Assembly: GCF_947507565.1 (NCBI RefSeq)
Contig: NC_089184.1
Span: forward strand, 2,046,001 to 2,110,000
Direction: 5' to 3'
Length of the DNA stretch: 64,000 nucleotides
From: Oscarella lobularis
Lineage: Eukaryota > Porifera > Homoscleromorpha > Homosclerophorida > Oscarellidae
Under the pieces are notes generated by a model. It made no database searches. It saw nothing but the letters and a program-made list of their open reading frames with translations, and was not told where the DNA came from. Both the position numbers and the translations under genes were made by a program. This document shows positions 24,988 through 34,672 of the stretch, piece after piece (positions within the stretch are counted from its first letter, which is position 1; every line of letters begins with the position of its first letter).

Positions 24988-25547
24988 CAGGAGGGACAAA
25001 CCACTGCGCATGTGTAGGTTGCTAGGGGGATTTATAGGCTTTCGGCGTGTTTTTCTAAGACTATGCTGGATTCCTCTCCGTTACGCCAGCGGGGTAAGGT
25101 CTTTTCAGGCCCAATGCGCACTCTGCGATAGAGCGATCCATCGAAATACGGACACACACTGCGCGGGACAGAGAATGAAGTAGCGAATCATTGTTAGATC
25201 CAGTAGCAAATTCGTCCAGCTGAGGCGCGAAATGCGAAACTAGGCCCTATAAACGAATCTAGCGCGTTTGACACGTACACAGAACCGTGCACTGTCGATT
25301 TCATTAGCAACGTTGCGATTTGGGGCGATTTCGAACGTTGTTCCCTAGTTTCTCGAAACCGGTCGGTCTAAAATTTTTTGCGGTCGGGGTCAAATCTTTA
25401 GAGAATTTATCAATCTTTTGTTTGACAGACGTCTTTCCCTTAGGCAGTCCTTCCTGTTCTTAGGCCGAAACGTTATTCATTAATGTATCCAATTTAGCAT
25501 ATAATTGTGTACAATGTTTGCACATGCGCAGTGGTTTGTCCCTCCTG
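24988..25547. mobile_element. MITE-like element, perfect 27-bp terminal inverted repeats
   Basis: The first 27 bases (24988-25014, beginning CAGGAGGGACAAACCACTGC) are the exact reverse complement of the last 27 (25521-25547). The 560-bp body has no coding capacity. CTTCCGGCCCTA occurs on both sides (24975-24986 and 25548-25559). This is either a 12-bp target duplication or a repeat already present there. Superfamily not assigned. Confidence 0.8.
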
Positions 25548-25644
25548 CTTCCGGCCCTACGATCACGTTTGAGAGAGCCTCCCTCCGCCGTTATACGGGC
25601 TCCACCCGTACAACTCTGGTGGTCGGCTCCATCACGTTTGAGAG

Positions 25645-26131
25645 TAGCCTCGGAGACCCAGACTCTCTCCTAGCGAGCGCGCGCAACCCTTATACGGGTT
25701 TCGCCGCTCGCGGAGAGAGTCTGGGGGTGCTAGAGCCTAATGGCGGTACGTTTGTCTGCGTAATTGGCCAATGAACACACGAGCAATGGATTTGGTTGCC
25801 CTATCACAGACGCCAATTAGTGACGTAGTAATAAGAGGAAGACGTCACTAGTAGTCTCACAGCGCCTACACGCTGTACTCGAAGGCCGCGAGCCGTTTTG
25901 TCTAGAATGAGCCTTTCTTTCGACAAAGCGCTACGAAAAGATTCGGCGTAACCATGTTCGCGAAGCAGAAATCGTGCATCGGAGAAGCTCTTGGCGAAGC
26001 GCCTAGTACGGGGCGTCGCAACAATTACACTTAATTGCATCAAACGTACCGACTCATGTACAGAAGCCCCCCCAGACTCTCCCGAGCACATGCCCCGGAT
26101 GTGCTAGGGAGAGTCTGGGATCCCGAGGCTA
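25645..26131. mobile_element. MITE-like element with 9-bp target duplication
   Basis: The 487-bp element begins TAGCCTCGGAGACCCAGACT and ends with its imperfect reverse complement (…AGTCTGGGATCCCGAGGCTA). GTTTGAGAG flanks both ends (25636-25644 and 26132-26140). Further copies of the inverted motif lie inside (about 25705-25725 and 26068-26085). A 9-bp duplication fits Mutator-like elements; no transposase is present. Confidence 0.78.
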
Positions 26132-26256
26132 GTTTGAGAGAGCCTCCCTCCGCCGTTATACGGGCTCGCAAACTGCGTTTGCCACCCCGTACAACTGCGG
26201 AGGTCGGCTCATTAGTCGGAGTTGTAGGGCCATTCTACAGTGGCAGTGCTATATAA

Positions 26257-26400
26257 CTAGAGAATGATGGCCCGGTGTTCACCGTGTTGCCATCATGCAG
26301 AGCCTCCCACCGCTTACCGTACGCGAGTGCACAAGATAATGATGGCCTGGATAGCCATCATGAGGAGCCTCCCACCGCTGTTACCGTTTTAAATAAATAA
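26257..26400. repeat. Interspersed hairpin-rich repeat, left-part copies 5 and 6
   Basis: A good copy of the ATGATGGCCCGGTGTTCACC start at 26257-26333 is followed by a shorter diverged copy at about 26334-26386. It lies immediately upstream of the gene at 26470. Confidence 0.7.
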
Positions 26401-26469
26401 ATAAACACGTGCTTACACTTTTCATTATTACGTCACACATAGATATCTATTTTCAGACAGCGCGAAACA

Positions 26470-27094
26470 ATGTCGGCAGCTGAAAAAGGAACGGACGGCG
26501 CCGGCCGTGGCCGCGGTAGCGGCAAAGACGACAACGTCGACCGCGGTCGCGGCCCTGGCCGTGGCCAAGGTCGACGTGGTCGCAATCGCCGCGGAAGCGG
26601 TTGCGGTCGGCGTCGTCGCCCCGAGAAGTAAGACTTCGCGATCACTCGCGCGCGAAAGAATTAATTTAATATTTTATTTCTTCTTTAGTGACTTCGTTAT
26701 GCGATCCAGCGGCCATGGTGGATCACTCGAAGTAGTCATCGCACCATGGCGGTTCCTCCGCCCGAGCGGCGGAGGTGAAGAAATGCTGGCCGCCGACCTC
26801 AACGTCATTCGGGGCGGTGGCCGGCGCAAGCAAATGGAGCCACCGAAGAAGGAAAATAAAGAGGAGGAGGAGGAGGAAAAAAAGAAGGAGGAGGAAGAGA
26901 AGAAGGAAGAGGAAAAGAAAGAGGAAGAGAAGAAGGGGGAGGAAGAGAAGAACGAAGAGAAGAAGGAAGAGCAGGAGAAAAAGAATGATGAAGGGGAAAA
27001 GATGGAAGTGGAGGAGAAGAAAGAGGACAAGGAGGAAGAGAAGACGGAGGAAGAGGAGATGGACGAAGGGAAACTTTTAGATAGGGAGGACTAA
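26470..27094 (+). CDS. RG-rich / Lys-Glu-rich protein, function unknown
   Basis: Two exons (26470-26627 and 26689-27094) separated by a 61-nt GT-AG intron with a good pyrimidine tract give 187 residues. Residues 1-53 are rich in Arg-Gly repeats (GRGRGSG, RGRGPGRGQGRRGR), as in RNA-binding or nucleolar proteins. A central part of about 60 residues (DFVMRSSGHGGSLEVVIAPW and LAADLNVIRGGGRRKQ) is not low complexity. The last 70 residues are a highly charged Lys/Glu tract ending LLDRED. An AATAAA follows at 27151. The layout suggests binding to nucleic acid or chromatin, but I recognise no family. Splicing removes an in-frame TAA just after the donor, which supports the intron. Confidence 0.6.
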
Positions 27095-27150
27095 TTAGCA
27101 ATTATATATTTACTGTTTTTGTGTTTTAATTTTATGTCCGTGCATTAATC

Positions 27151-27156
27151 AATAAA
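27151..27156 (+). terminator. Polyadenylation signal
   Basis: AATAAA 57 nt after the stop codon of the RG-rich protein gene. Confidence 0.5.
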
Positions 27157-27245
27157 TATGTTTTAAACGGCTCACTTGGTTAAGACTGCTTCTTTTCCCA
27201 TAGATGGTAGCTTGTTATTCTCATGTCCCCAGCATGATGTGTTAC

Positions 27246-27345
27246 ATTGATTGATTGATTGATTTTTGACTGATTGATTGATTGATTTTTTGACTGATTG
27301 ATTGATTGTTTTTTTCGTTTGATTTTTTGATTTATTTATTTACTG
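27246..27345. repeat. (TTGA)n microsatellite
   Basis: Runs of TTGATTGATTGATTGATTTT are separated by TTTTTGAC interruptions. No gene lies between 27095 and about 27560. Confidence 0.8.
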
Positions 27346-27544
27346 TAAAGAATATGTCTCATATTACTACGTATTTTATATATTTTCCTAACCTTGATTT
27401 GCAGTTTTAAAAAGCTTTAGTCATTGGCTTTGACTATTCTTTTTGCATTTCATTGGCCGCAAAGATTTGTTGAATTTTTTGAGGTATAAAAAATGTTCCA
27501 AAATTATGTGTTATTATAGGAGACATTCCATTGGAATGCCTCTA

Positions 27545-27571
27545 AGAAGGCATTTCATTGGAATGCCTTCT
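27545..27571. repeat. 10-bp-stem hairpin near the 3' end of Helitron 1
   Basis: AGAAGGCATT pairs with AATGCCTTCT around a 7-nt loop. A related CATTCCATTGGAATG palindrome lies just outside (27524-27538). Helitrons carry a hairpin just before their 3' end, and this one is about 140 bp past the OTU frame in the expected direction. I could not identify the CTRR end with confidence. Confidence 0.35.
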
Positions 27572-27588
27572 CTTACCTGCCGACGTAG

Positions 27589-28375
27589 CTATTGTTCTTT
27601 GGCCATCAGCAGGTCAGCTTCATTAGCTGCTAAGGAAGAGCACAACAGCTTTGGCTTGTCGCACGCTTTTGCACTTTTGCGTGGAGAAGCCAAAGCCAAC
27701 TCACTTTGATCGATGGGTACAATCAGATCAAAGTGGTTTCTATAATGTTGTATCTCTATTCTGTTCACGGGCAGCCTAATTAGCGCCGGAACAGTTAGTT
27801 CAAACCTGGGTTTGTATGTATTCCACGACCACTCTTTACCCATCCATGTAAAGACACTAATGTCAATTTGAAAATTCATAAGGCCTGAATGAGAAAAAAA
27901 GCCTCCACGCACGTCACGTGACCCACTTGCCTATTTTTCCTTATCAAACTTCCTCGCATCCTCCTGCGCATTTCGCAGCAATTCCTCCGTTTGAACGATG
28001 AACTTCTGAACGGTCTCGGGCCCCTGATTCAACTGAGTTCGATTTGAAAAAGTGTTGCAGTTGCGTGAATTTCAGCTTGGGATGCCCAAGCTCCTTCTTG
28101 TCGTATTTTGAAATGTAAGCTTCATAGTCCTCATCGCAGCAGAACATTTCGAAGACAGACTTGTATTCTGCCATAAAATTAACAATCTGTAACCGAAGTG
28201 CCAAATGGCGATCTTCGGTTCCAAATGCTGCTTTCGACACTGTTCGAAAGTAGCAATTTCCGTCTCCTATTGCGCCCCATTTGAAGCAGAAACGGATTGG
28301 GAGACGGTGGAGTAGTGGTCCGGCGTTTCTTTGCAGCCGGTGGCAACGGCACACTTGTGCGGGCACGACTCGCAC
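27589..28375 (-). pseudogene. OTU-type cysteine protease domain of Helitron 1 (broken)
   Basis: The frame 27944-28375 carries GDGNCYFRTVSKAAFG, the catalytic Asp-Gly-Asn-Cys box of OTU proteases, preceded by a Trp-Gly. The matching C-terminal box with the catalytic His (HYRNHFDLIVPID) is in another frame at about 27720-27765, with SVFTW upstream. A frameshift or several indels separate the two halves. OTU domains are common C-terminal or separate modules in animal and plant Helitrons. The segment 28376-28517 upstream is a basic Ala/Lys/Arg linker. Confidence 0.7.
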
Positions 28376-28464
28376 GTCGTTTTTTAGCAGGGGCTTTTTT
28401 AGCCGCTGTCTTAGTCACTTTGACGGTATCATTATGATCAATTATGTCCGTGGCATTGTCATTG

Positions 28465-30402
28465 TCAACGATCATTTTTTTTGCTGTATGTATGATCGCT
28501 ATGCTCCTCTTTGTCAATTACTGATTCTGATTCATTTTCCAGATGTTTAAAAAACTCTTTAATATCATCTGGAACAGTATCATCGTTGGTACTTGCGGCC
28601 AACGACTGAAATGTTTTTTCTGCGCGCCTAGCTAGACCATCTAGGCGCTTGTCTTCGCTCAATCGCTGTTTATAGCTTTTTGATTTTCTCAAATTAGCAA
28701 TTCGAGCGTAATCAAAGCTTTGAATTAGGCAACGATTAATATGACGCACTCTGGAAAATCCCACGTAGGTTATTCCAGGTGCAAATTCGCGCTTGCCTAT
28801 GTCAGTAAACAGCACGATCTAGTTTGAGACCTTGCGATTTGTGCACGGTGACAGCCCATGCCAATTGAATACCCAGATGTCGCCGCTTGCATGAACTCTT
28901 TCTATTGCCCGTTGAACTGGGCCATGTGCGCTCGATTGGGCATATGGGAACGCAACGTTCTCCGCCCCATGTTGGACCGTCGTATTTGTCCATTTGAACA
29001 ACGACAGCTGTTGGAAGTGCTGGCGGTTTGGCACCGGGTTGGTACAAAATTGCCACTACGTATCCCATCGATCCGTTGACCAAGCCCATGTCGGTCCAGA
29101 GATTCGATGAGAGCATAACACGCGCGCCTTCGCAAAGACGAGCGCGTGCGTAAAGTCCGCCAGCGTCTTCTTCATTGGCATTTTTGGCCTCGGTGCAGTT
29201 GTGATCGGCGTTAATCACAGCCACCGGTTTGTTGGAATTTTTCAAGCAATTGAAGTTGAACTCAGCTACATTCTCTCTGCACGCAAATAGCCGAACTGCA
29301 TCGCGGAAAGACGTCTTTACGTCTCCCAGCTGATCGTGCCGTGCAAAGTTACGTGACATATACAGATCGTGCCAGTCCTCGTACGCGACGGGCAACCGTC
29401 GCGAAGCCTTTGCAGGGCGTCGCGAAACTTTATCTGTAGCTCGTCGTTACCGGACTGGCGAATGATTTTCGTCAGCTGTACGACAACGTCAAACGTCATA
29501 TACAGCTGACGGCCTTGATTAGTCGCGGATCCTTCGGTTGCGGCGCTCCGGTACAAAGGAGAGTCACCAACCGGTGGCAACTGTCCCATGTCGCCGAAAA
29601 AAATTAGAGATATTTCACCGAACGACTCGCAAGCTCCCTGCGGCAGCGCTTGGCAGAGGCGCCGGTGGATGAGTGACAGCTGATGCCGTCCCACCATCGA
29701 CATTTGTTTCGTCGATGATCAAATATCGTACGTCTTCGAACCTCTCTTGCAGGTCTCTAAGAGAAGGTCCTTGAACGTCGGAAAATGACGTCTTCTGCAA
29801 AGGAATGCGTAGAAGCGAGTGGAGCGTTTGTTCACCAATATTAAATGCTGCAACACCAGTAGGTGCTGCCAGTATGCATTCGCTTCCGAGCATTTCCTTT
29901 ATGCAATTTATTAGTTACGACTTTCCGGTTCCAGCGGAACCGCAAATAATCATTCGAAGCGGCTTGCATTCGAAGCCGCTTTTTGTCAACTCGTTGTGGC
30001 TGCGAACAATGTCGTACGCTAATTTCTGATTGCCTTGAAGAAGGCTCGAATCGGCAGCCGCAACGAGCTCCTTAGTAGATGAAGTGCTTTTTTTCGCGCT
30101 TCCGTTACAAATTTTGGAGCCTCTGACAACGGTGGAAACTGCGCAAGTTTTTCTGACCAGTTGTAGTGTGCGAGATCTTCCTGATTAAATTCGGAATCTC
30201 TTGTGTCGTCCTCGTCAAAATCGGATGAATTGGGAGGACGGCACAATTTCATCCAGTCATCTTGATCTCGGATCTTTTTATGTCCAAGATCTTTATCTTC
30301 GTCTTTCTGTGCCTTATTTGGATCTTCCTCTGTCTCTTCAAAAGGCATTTGAATATTGACTATTGATTCAATATCTTCCATCAGTTCAATTCTATTGACC
30401 AA
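28465..30402 (-). pseudogene. PIF1-like helicase domain of Helitron 1 (broken)
   Basis: Pieces run 5' to 3' on the minus strand: an acidic linker (30019-30402), Walker A GSAGTGKS at about 29920-29943, directly followed by a TAA stop in place of an aromatic residue, then AAPTGVAAFNIGEQTLHSLL and YLIIDE (29703-29893), FFGDMGQLPPV (about 29577-29610), LTKIIRQSG, GYVVAIL, the late helicase box TVHKSQGLKLD (about 28815-28850) and GFSRVRHI. At least four frame changes and one in-frame stop break it. In the element this helicase follows the Rep domain and would unwind DNA during rolling-circle transfer. Confidence 0.85.
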
Positions 30403-30727
30403 CTTCTTGCTGGCCGTTCAAATGAACTTTTTGAAAGCTTTTGTGGAAGGCAGAGGAATGTTTTCACCGTCTGTATCGGTAATCTCATTTTCTGCTTCCT
30501 CTTCTTGAATAGTCAGATCGTCGAGCTTACGAAAAGGTTTGAATTTCATCAACTGGTAGTAACAGTACTTTTCGTACTGTTCCTTGTTTGACTTATTGCA
30601 AAGGATTCGCGGTGCTACACGAACGACTACACAGACTTGTGTCTGCGCACTGTTTTACCCTTTGCGTTTATATAGTAGTCAGAGACGTAGTCCAGTAGAC
30701 AAACGTTTTCAACTTCTACCGGACGTC

Positions 30728-33322
30728 TCATGTATACTCTTCTATTACTGTTGGAAGCGTTGCAGTTCGCCCTGGCTTTGCAGCCGGATAAACTTCACGC
30801 TTATTCTCTAAAAAGAGCGTTTTGAATTTGCGTGTAGATGTCACCAGCTTTTCGCCCAAAATTAGATGGCAAGTTTCCTGTGCTGAATAGTCGCGCTCGC
30901 CAACGGTTTTCATTAGCAATTTGGAAACGGCCTTTCGAGCCGGATCCGCCGTTGACATTGTCTCTGTAATCATCTTAAACGTTTCTTTCAGCGTTGCTGA
31001 TTGCGGCTCGCTTTTTGTTGCGTATTTTGCGATGTACTTACCGACAGCGTATGGGCTGACGATGACTTGCATGTCGACATTTGCTCTCCAACCTTCCAGC
31101 TGGAAGCGATTGTGACTGTTTACGCGAGGATCGTTGCGCTTGTGTGTTATTTCCGCCTCTGTATGTTGTTCCGGCTTTCCGAAAGGAGAAATCTCCAGTG
31201 TCGTTTCTTTCCTCAGCGGTTTTGGAAACCCGAAACGACACACGGACTCTCCAATGAAATTGGTTTTAAGGCAAGTTGTTTGCTTGCACTCTGCATGGCG
31301 CTCTACAGTGGCGATCAGACGCTTGTAATCAGCGTCATGATCGCTAATGTCTGCCCAGCTCTCATGGCATGGATGATTACTTTTCTTTGTTTGCGGCATT
31401 TCTCCTTTGCCTTCTTCGTCGAAAGAAGGATTCATCGTCGACACAAGCCAATCAGCAAAGTCGACAATTTCTTGACCTTCTTCGCTTAGGATCTCTTTCA
31501 TTCTCTCATCGTTTGGTTTGTCGTCTTTCCCAAGTTGAAGCTCGGGGTAATCCTTTATGCGACGAGTTATCTCTTCGCAATCAGGAGCATCCCGAATCCA
31601 ACCGACGCCATGCATGTGAGCACTGCCACGATGCTGGTATTCTATGCGAGCCCAATAGTCTGTAAAGCAGTAGACGTTTGCCATAATATTATGCAAATAG
31701 TCAGTGGCTTGTTTGGTAAATAGCCAATCGGCTAGCATGGGATTGCTGTTCAGAGTTTCGTTTCGGTCTCTATACTCTGCATGCAATTCTTCTGCCGTTT
31801 TATCTGGACTATAATGCGCTGCCAAATTGAAAAACTCGGGCCAATGCAAATCAGCTGCGCTCAAAGTAAAAAAGCAGCTTGGCGAACCGAGCTTTTCCAT
31901 CATGGCAAAAAGATTTTTCTTCTGCATGTTCCAGTACTGTTTTGTCAGACTTTTGCCAAAGTGGACAACTTTGTTAGGAAAATGAGGAATTTTCTCCTAC
32001 GTTTTTGTCATCTCTCGGAGTTCCTCAACGGTGAGGGCTGCATCGCTCGGATTTTGTTTGACAAAAACCCGAGCTGTTTCTAACGCCCGCCACCTCATCT
32101 TGGTATTCAGAGCAAAATACCTGAAACGCGGATGTCGAGCAAAACGCCCGTCTTTGTACCGCATTATGTGTTTGAGGTATTCGCCCAACGTAACAGACCT
32201 TAATCGGGGACTACGGAAGTCTCCTGCTCCCGTTGGAAATAACGCCGGAAAGGCTTGCGTAAAGTAGCCTTCCGTCGTAAACTCACTAATAGGATTACTG
32301 CCGTAAGTGGGCCAGCTCATATGGTCCTGCTGGTCGCCATTTTCCTTGCAGCTATCTCCTTTTTCTTCAGGCTGTTGATCGGCCGACTTGTTTCCAAGAC
32401 TGTCGATAAATTTATCAAGTTTTTGTCTTTCTGTGAGGTTTAATGCTGCGGAAGGCAAGACAGAATGCGAAAAGTTGACTTCATCGTCCTCGTCTTCATT
32501 CGTGTCTTTTTGTTGTTTTGCCTCGTCAGCATTGGCACCAACAGGAGAAATGTCTTCAAAGGAGGCACCGTCATTATCCGCTCTAATCACATGGAGATCG
32601 TCAAGTTCTCCATCTTCAGCTTCTAATGCCTGGGAATCTATCTCTATGTTCTCGTAATACTTGTTGTTTCTTTTCAAGTTTACGAGTGCCTCGAGAACTC
32701 GTTGTCGCCTTACGCGGAAGTCATTCACCTTACCGGAAGTGCGCGTCTGGCGAACAACGACCATTCCCAAATTACTCTTTGTTCTCGGCAGACGGGTCAA
32801 AACCGACTGCACATTTTGGGGCAAATTTAGCACATGACCGCGGTATCCAAATTGCCTTCCGGCCGGCAATCTGAAAATGTGCGTCATAGGTGCAATTTGC
32901 GCTATGAGCATCTCTTCGACAACTGATAAATCCTTAAGAGGCGGTGGAACACGCCTAGGATTCATGTTGTTGTCGGATGTAAGAAGGCCTACCCAACCGT
33001 TTTCTTGGTCATTTGTGCACTGCTTGCACTTTTGTGTGCTGTACCTTATGTCTAAAGTGAACCACGACTCCTCGCACGAAACACACGTATGAAAGGTTAG
33101 ACCTTCCATTCGCTTGTGAAATGTGTCTAGGCGAGGATAATGTGCAGATGCAAATTCATCTTGCGTCGCCCACTCTCTCCAAAATGGGACCCTTTCCTCG
33201 CCCTTTTCCACGAAGAGCAGCTTCCTGCCTCTTTCGTCGGTTTTTTTGTGCACACATGTCGTTTCGAAACTGCTTTTCATCAGCAGTCTCTTCTCGCCTT
33301 TTAGCTGAGTTGCGCTGGGCAT
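30728..33322 (-). pseudogene. Helitron 1 Rep (HUH) region, one in-frame stop
   Basis: Two long frames (31997-33322 and 30728-31927) lie in the same reading frame, separated by one TAG at 31997-31999. The first has a zinc-binding part (CVSCEESW and CKQC) and a segment with MTHIFRLPAG and GHVLNLPQNVQ, typical of the N-terminal domains of Helitron proteins, then YFTQAFPALFPTG. The second holds the Helitron Rep endonuclease: SCFFTLSAADLHWPEF, the two-His motif HRGSAHMHGV and the two-tyrosine motif YIAKYATK. Catalytic residues are intact. The part between 30410 and 30720 continues the protein with another in-frame stop (TGA) near 30420. Confidence 0.88.
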
Positions 33323-33806
33323 TAGCTAAAAGGCGCTTTTTTGCATTCTTCTGGCGTTTCATTATCTCTTCGGAGAGACTTGCCCATAGCGTCACGTGAC
33401 AGACGCTCTTTGCGTTCTTCTGGCGTTTCATTATCTCTTTGAACTGAAATTCGAGCAGCTTTACGCGACAGAGGCTCTCGGTGTTCTGGAGTTTTGCACT
33501 TCTAGCTGCCTTTTGGCTTTCGACGTCGTCCTTCCTTCTGCGAGCCAACTTCTCCTCGGCATTTTCGGAGGACCTTTTTCGGCGCTTTCTAAAAAGAGAA
33601 TCGCGTTTTACTTTCTCTTTTTGTGCGTCAGACTGATTGAGACGAATTCGCCTTTGTCTTGAAGAGGGGTATTCCCTTGAGGTGCCTTCGTCTTTGCGCC
33701 ACTTTTCATTCGTAAGCGGCAGCAAAGCCGGCCGCTTTGAAAAGACGCACTCATCAATTGACGAATAAGCTGAAAAGATACGGCGTCGTCGAGACGTCGT
33801 CGTCAA
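33156..33806 (-). pseudogene. Basic N-terminal region of Helitron 1 protein
   Basis: A 217-codon open frame of Arg/Lys/Glu-rich sequence with a repeated segment EEIMKRQKNAK (twice, about 40 residues apart) overlaps the Rep frame by 167 bases in another phase. Such charged N-termini precede the Rep domain in many Helitron proteins. No ATG begins the frame; its 5' end runs into the minisatellite. Confidence 0.55.
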
Positions 33807-34260
33807 GAGACGGCGACGTCAAGCGACGGCGTCGTCAAAATACGGCGTCGTCAAGAGACGGCGCCGTCAGGAGACGGCGTCGTCAAGATACGGCGTCGTC
33901 AAGAGACGGCTTCGTCAAGCGACGGCGTCGTCAAGATAAGGCGTCGTCAGGAGACGGCGTCGTCGAGACGACGGCGTCGAGATATAGCGTCGTTAAGATA
34001 CGGCGTCGTCGAGACGGCGTCATCAAGAGACGGCGAGGTCAAGCGACGGCGTTGTCAAGAGACGGCGTCGTCAAGATAAGGCGTCGTCAGGAGACGGCGT
34101 CGTCGAGACGACGGCGTCGAGATATAGCGTCGTTAAGATACGGCGTCGTCGAGACGGCGTCATCAAGAGACGGCGAGGTCAAGCGACGGCGTTGTCAAGA
34201 GACGGCGTCGTCAAGAGACGGCGTCGTCAAGAGACGGCGTCGTCGAGACGGCGTCATTAT
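33780..34260. repeat. 15-bp minisatellite with 140-bp higher-order repeat
   Basis: The basic unit is close to AGACGGCGTCGTCAA. A block of 140 bp beginning GATAAGGCGTCGTCAGGAG at 33935 is repeated almost exactly from 34075. The array touches the 5' end of Helitron 1 on one side and the trinucleotide array on the other. Confidence 0.85.
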
Positions 34261-34287
34261 CTTTTGCTAGTGTCTTTAGCATAACAT

Positions 34288-34641
34288 AACAACGACGACG
34301 TCGCCGCCGCCGCCGACGACGCAGCCGACGATAACAACGACGACGACAATGTTGCCGCCGCCGCCGCCGCCGCCGACGAAAACGACGAAGACGACGCTAT
34401 CGCCAACGCCGGCAACGACGACGACGACTCTACCGACGCGCCACCGACTAGGGCGCCGCCGCCAACGCCGCAGCAGACGACGACGACGACGGCAACGACG
34501 ACGCCACCGCCGCACACGCCGCCGACGACGACGACGCCGACGACGACGTCGAAGACTACGACGCCGACGCCGCCGCCGACGACGGCGTCCAAAGCCGCCG
34601 CCGCAAACTACGACGACGACGACGGCAACGACGCCGCCGAC

Positions 34642-34672
<31 letters not shown>

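Noticed and set aside
22995-24990. Possible CRISPR-like array
   Set aside because: The repeats are hundreds of bases long, unevenly spaced, carry internal hairpins, and the DNA is eukaryotic.
26674-27101. Ser/Phe- and Pro-rich minus-strand frames
   Set aside because: They are the complement of the Lys/Glu tract of the gene on the plus strand.
33737-34270. 177-codon plus-strand frame with five-residue repeats
   Set aside because: It is the translation of a 15-bp minisatellite and has no flanking exon.
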